Origin: Flavobacteriaceae bacterium
Lineage (GTDB): Bacteria; Bacteroidota; Bacteroidia; Flavobacteriales; Flavobacteriaceae
Length of the DNA: 38,676 bases
Direction of reading: 5' to 3'
Assembly: GCA_027066745.1 (NCBI GenBank)
Contig: JAMONB010000202.1
Location: 1-38,676 of the forward strand
Positions 36,425-38,676 of the stretch are shown in pieces. A model generated the notes under the pieces. That model was not told the origin of the DNA, made no database searches, and saw only the letters and a program-made list of their open reading frames with translations. The position numbers were made by a program, and so were the translations under genes. Position 1 is the stretch's first letter. The number at the start of each line of letters is the position of its first letter.

Positions 36425-37021
36425 CTAAGCCATGCTGGTTTTAGAAATCATTTCTAGTACTTTATTGGCTTTTGAAATGTAATTGGTACTCTGATTTGTT
36501 GAATTTTTTTCTAAAATTAATCGAACTTCATAATGAATCCAACTAATTTTTTTTCCAATATGGTATAAAGCTTCCATAGATTGAGTTTTTATTGAGGCTT
36601 TATAATCTTTTAGTAACCAGTCAAAACAAGTCTCAATAATTTCTGATAATTGTTCGTGAGTTATGATTAATTTAACAGCAGAATCAAATTTAGAAGTATA
36701 ATCTTGAGCGATTAAATTACATATTTTAGAAGCTGATCTTATCGCATTTTCATCTTTAAGTGCTGCAATATTTTTTGTGAAATAAGATAAATTGTAGGCT
36801 ATCCAATCTAAGCGTTGTTCTACAACAATCTCTAAAGTAATAATTGCTTTTAAAGAAATTTCATTGTCATAATCAAAGGCAATTTCAACAAGAGATTTAA
36901 ATAGATGTTGATCATTAAGAATCAACTTTGAAAGTTGTTTTACACTTTCTCTATTAATACTAGGTATAACATTCAATTCTTTAATTAAAGAATATTTGTT
37001 CATATTTTTTACTACGTCCAT
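36425..37021 (-). CDS. Alpha-helical, HEAT-like protein of unknown function
   Basis: 198-aa ORF with helical repeat-like composition, upstream of purB on the same strand; no catalytic motif seen. Confidence 0.7.
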   Translation of the reverse strand: MDVVKNMNKYSLIKELNVIPSINRESVKQLSKLILNDQHLFKSLVEIAFDYDNEISLKAIITLEIVVEQRLDWIAYNLSYFTKNIAALKDENAIRSASKICNLIAQDYTSKFDSAVKLIITHEQLSEIIETCFDWLLKDYKASIKTQSMEALYHIGKKISWIHYEVRLILEKNSTNQSTNYISKANKVLEMISKTSMA

Positions 37022-37253
37022 ATGGCTAACTTCATTTAAGAATTAAAATTTGTACTTAAATTTTTTATGTTGCATTCTCTTCCTGATGTATTTTAACTGA
37101 AAAAAATCAGATATATTATAAATGATTAGCTTTTTTTATATTAAAATATTTTAGATACCTATAATTTATTGCTGTTTTTATCGTTTTAGGCATACGTTAG
37201 ATAATTTTTGGAATATTATTTGTAACGTAATAACTATTAACTTTTATAGAATT

Positions 37254-37982
37254 ATGAAGAAAATTACATCAACCCTGATTTTTTTAATTATAGTACTATT
37301 GAGCTTTAATTTTTCGTTTTCACAAAATAATATCAATAAACTAGATGAAAATGGAAAGAGGCAAGGTATTTGGAAAAAATACTATGCAAATAAGAGAATA
37401 AGATATCAAGGCACTTTCAATCATGGAAAGGAAGCAGGTGTTTTTAAATATTATTCAGCAGCACAGTCTGAGTTTCCTATCGTGGTTAAAGACTTTGGGA
37501 CTAGTGGTTCAACGGCACAAGTTAGTTTTTATGACAATAAAGGACTATTACAAAGTAGTGGAAAGATGGCAGGTAAAGCTAGAATAGGTAAATGGAAATT
37601 TTATCATGAAGATGGTAAAACAATTATGTCTGAAGAAAACTACCTTTCTGGTAAATTAGATGGTGATTATAAAACATTTTATAAATCAGGAAAGCCTACA
37701 GAAGTTGCTTATTATAGAAATGGAAAACTTGATAGTGTTTATCGAAAATATTCAATTAAAGGTCATTTGTATCAGCATTTTCATTATAAAGATGGTAAGT
37801 TGAATGGTAAAGTTGTCTATTATAATAGAAAGTCTGGAGAATTGACAACTAAAGGGGAATTTAAAAATGATAAAAAGGTTGGTGTCTGGGAAAACTATGT
37901 TGATGGAGAATTGATAAGTACGGAACAACCAAATAAGCAAAAAGCAAAAAGACCTTTCAAGAAGAAAACAAGTAAAAAATAA
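37254..37982 (+). CDS. YwqK/MORN-like repeat protein
   Basis: 242-aa secreted ORF with repeated G.W..Y...G....G.Y..GK..G....Y units. Confidence 0.8.
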   Translation: MKKITSTLIFLIIVLLSFNFSFSQNNINKLDENGKRQGIWKKYYANKRIRYQGTFNHGKEAGVFKYYSAAQSEFPIVVKDFGTSGSTAQVSFYDNKGLLQSSGKMAGKARIGKWKFYHEDGKTIMSEENYLSGKLDGDYKTFYKSGKPTEVAYYRNGKLDSVYRKYSIKGHLYQHFHYKDGKLNGKVVYYNRKSGELTTKGEFKNDKKVGVWENYVDGELISTEQPNKQKAKRPFKKKTSKK

Positions 37983-38003
37983 TATTTTATCAGTACAATT
38001 TTG

Positions 38004-38037
38004 AAAAGCCATAGATTCATTTCTATGGCTTTTTTTG
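38004..38037 (+). terminator. Rho-independent terminator between the ywqK-like gene and mnmA
   Basis: AAAAGCCATAGA-TTCATT-TCTATGGCTTTT perfect 12-bp stem followed by a T-run. Confidence 0.85.
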
Positions 38038-38069
38038 TTTATGGTGCTAAATTCTCATTTTCGTTTTGT

Positions 38070-38077
38070 TACCTTTG
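38070..38077 (+). promoter_or_regulatory. Candidate -7 box (TACCTTTG) upstream of mnmA
   Basis: Matches TAnnTTTG, 20 bp before the ATG. Confidence 0.45.
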
Positions 38078-38097
38078 CAAAAGAATAATGATAAAAA

Positions 38098-38676
38098 ATG
38101 AAACGAGTTATAGTTGGTCTTTCTGGAGGTGTAGATTCTAGTGTTGCTGCATATTTATTAAAAAAGCAAGGTTATGAGGTTATTGGACTATTTATGAAAA
38201 ATTGGCACGATGATTCTGTTACCATCTCTAATGAATGTCCGTGGTTAGAAGATAGTAATGATGCCATGTTGGTTGCAGAAAAATTAGGAATTCCTTTTCA
38301 AGTGGTCGATTTAAGTGAACAATATAAAGAAAGGATTGTAGATTATATGTTTCGTGAATATGAATTGGGAAGAACTCCAAACCCAGATGTATTATGCAAT
38401 CGTGAAATTAAATTTGATGTATTTTTAAAAATTGCAATTGATTTAGGTGCAGATTTTGTGGCTACGGGTCATTATTGCAGAAAAGGAATCCTTCAAAAAG
38501 AAGATAAAGAAATTTATCAATTGTTGGCTGGTGTTGATGTTAATAAAGATCAATCTTATTTTTTATGTCAATTATCACAAGAACAATTGTCTAAAACATT
38601 GTTTCCTATTGGTGAATTGACCAAACCAGAAGTCCGAAAAATAGCAACCGAATTGGACTTGGTTACAGCAGATAAG
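38098..38676 (+). CDS. mnmA: tRNA-specific 2-thiouridylase, 5' part (runs off window)
   Basis: [40 protein letters not shown] (PP-loop SGGVDSS); [16 protein letters not shown]; open to the window end. Confidence 0.93.
   Translation, partial: MKRVIVGLSGGVDSSVAAYLLKKQGYEVIGLFMKNWHDDSVTISNECPWLEDSNDAMLVAEKLGIPFQVVDLSEQYKERIVDYMFREYELGRTPNPDVLCNREIKFDVFLKIAIDLGADFVATGHYCRKGILQKEDKEIYQLLAGVDVNKDQSYFLCQLSQEQLSKTLFPIGELTKPEVRKIATELDLVTADK

Noticed and set aside
37254-37982. Possible toxin-antitoxin system suggested by the YwqK antitoxin family name
   Set aside because: No partner toxin gene adjacent (the neighbour is mnmA); MORN-like secreted YwqK proteins are common in Bacteroidota.
37752-38012. 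86-aa minus-strand ORF opposite the YwqK-like gene
   Set aside because: Antisense, and its start overlaps the rho-independent terminator region.

Overview
This window looks like ordinary core chromosome from a low-GC Flavobacteriia-type bacterium (Bacteroidota). I assign about 35 protein-coding genes on both strands. They include PorV-like and DUF4105 proteins, MTAN, LolD, a DUF5916 protein, SucC, a serine hydrolase convergent with a DUF1343/NamZ-like protein, a LolC/E-FtsX-type permease, LpdA, Tpx, DgkA, FtsK, LolA, LptF/G, a RibB(A) protein, LpxK, PNP, a GDCCVxC protein, an ABC exporter, a pRiA4b ORF-3-like protein, a hotdog thioesterase with isochorismate synthase, a metallophosphoesterase, DUF808, EamA, PurB, a YwqK-like protein and the 5' end of MnmA. 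I see no rRNA, tRNA, CRISPR array, prophage or complete IS element. The least explained DNA is intergenic: (1) a family of modular repeats with conserved nested stems and a changed module order at about 2.55-2.80, 9.98-10.12 and 21.08-21.35 kb; (2) a 157-bp MITE-like inverted-repeat element at 5905-6061, with an almost completely deleted copy at 21362-21399; (3) an unannotated 60-aa minus-strand ORF (15659-15840), broken by 1 nt at an A10 tract and followed by a cassette-like repeat. In the coding regions, the best observation is a GTP-cyclohydrolase-II-like domain on RibB that lacks the zinc-cysteine motif. I found no convincing new multi-gene system. All family names come from recognising translated motifs by eye, with no database search.
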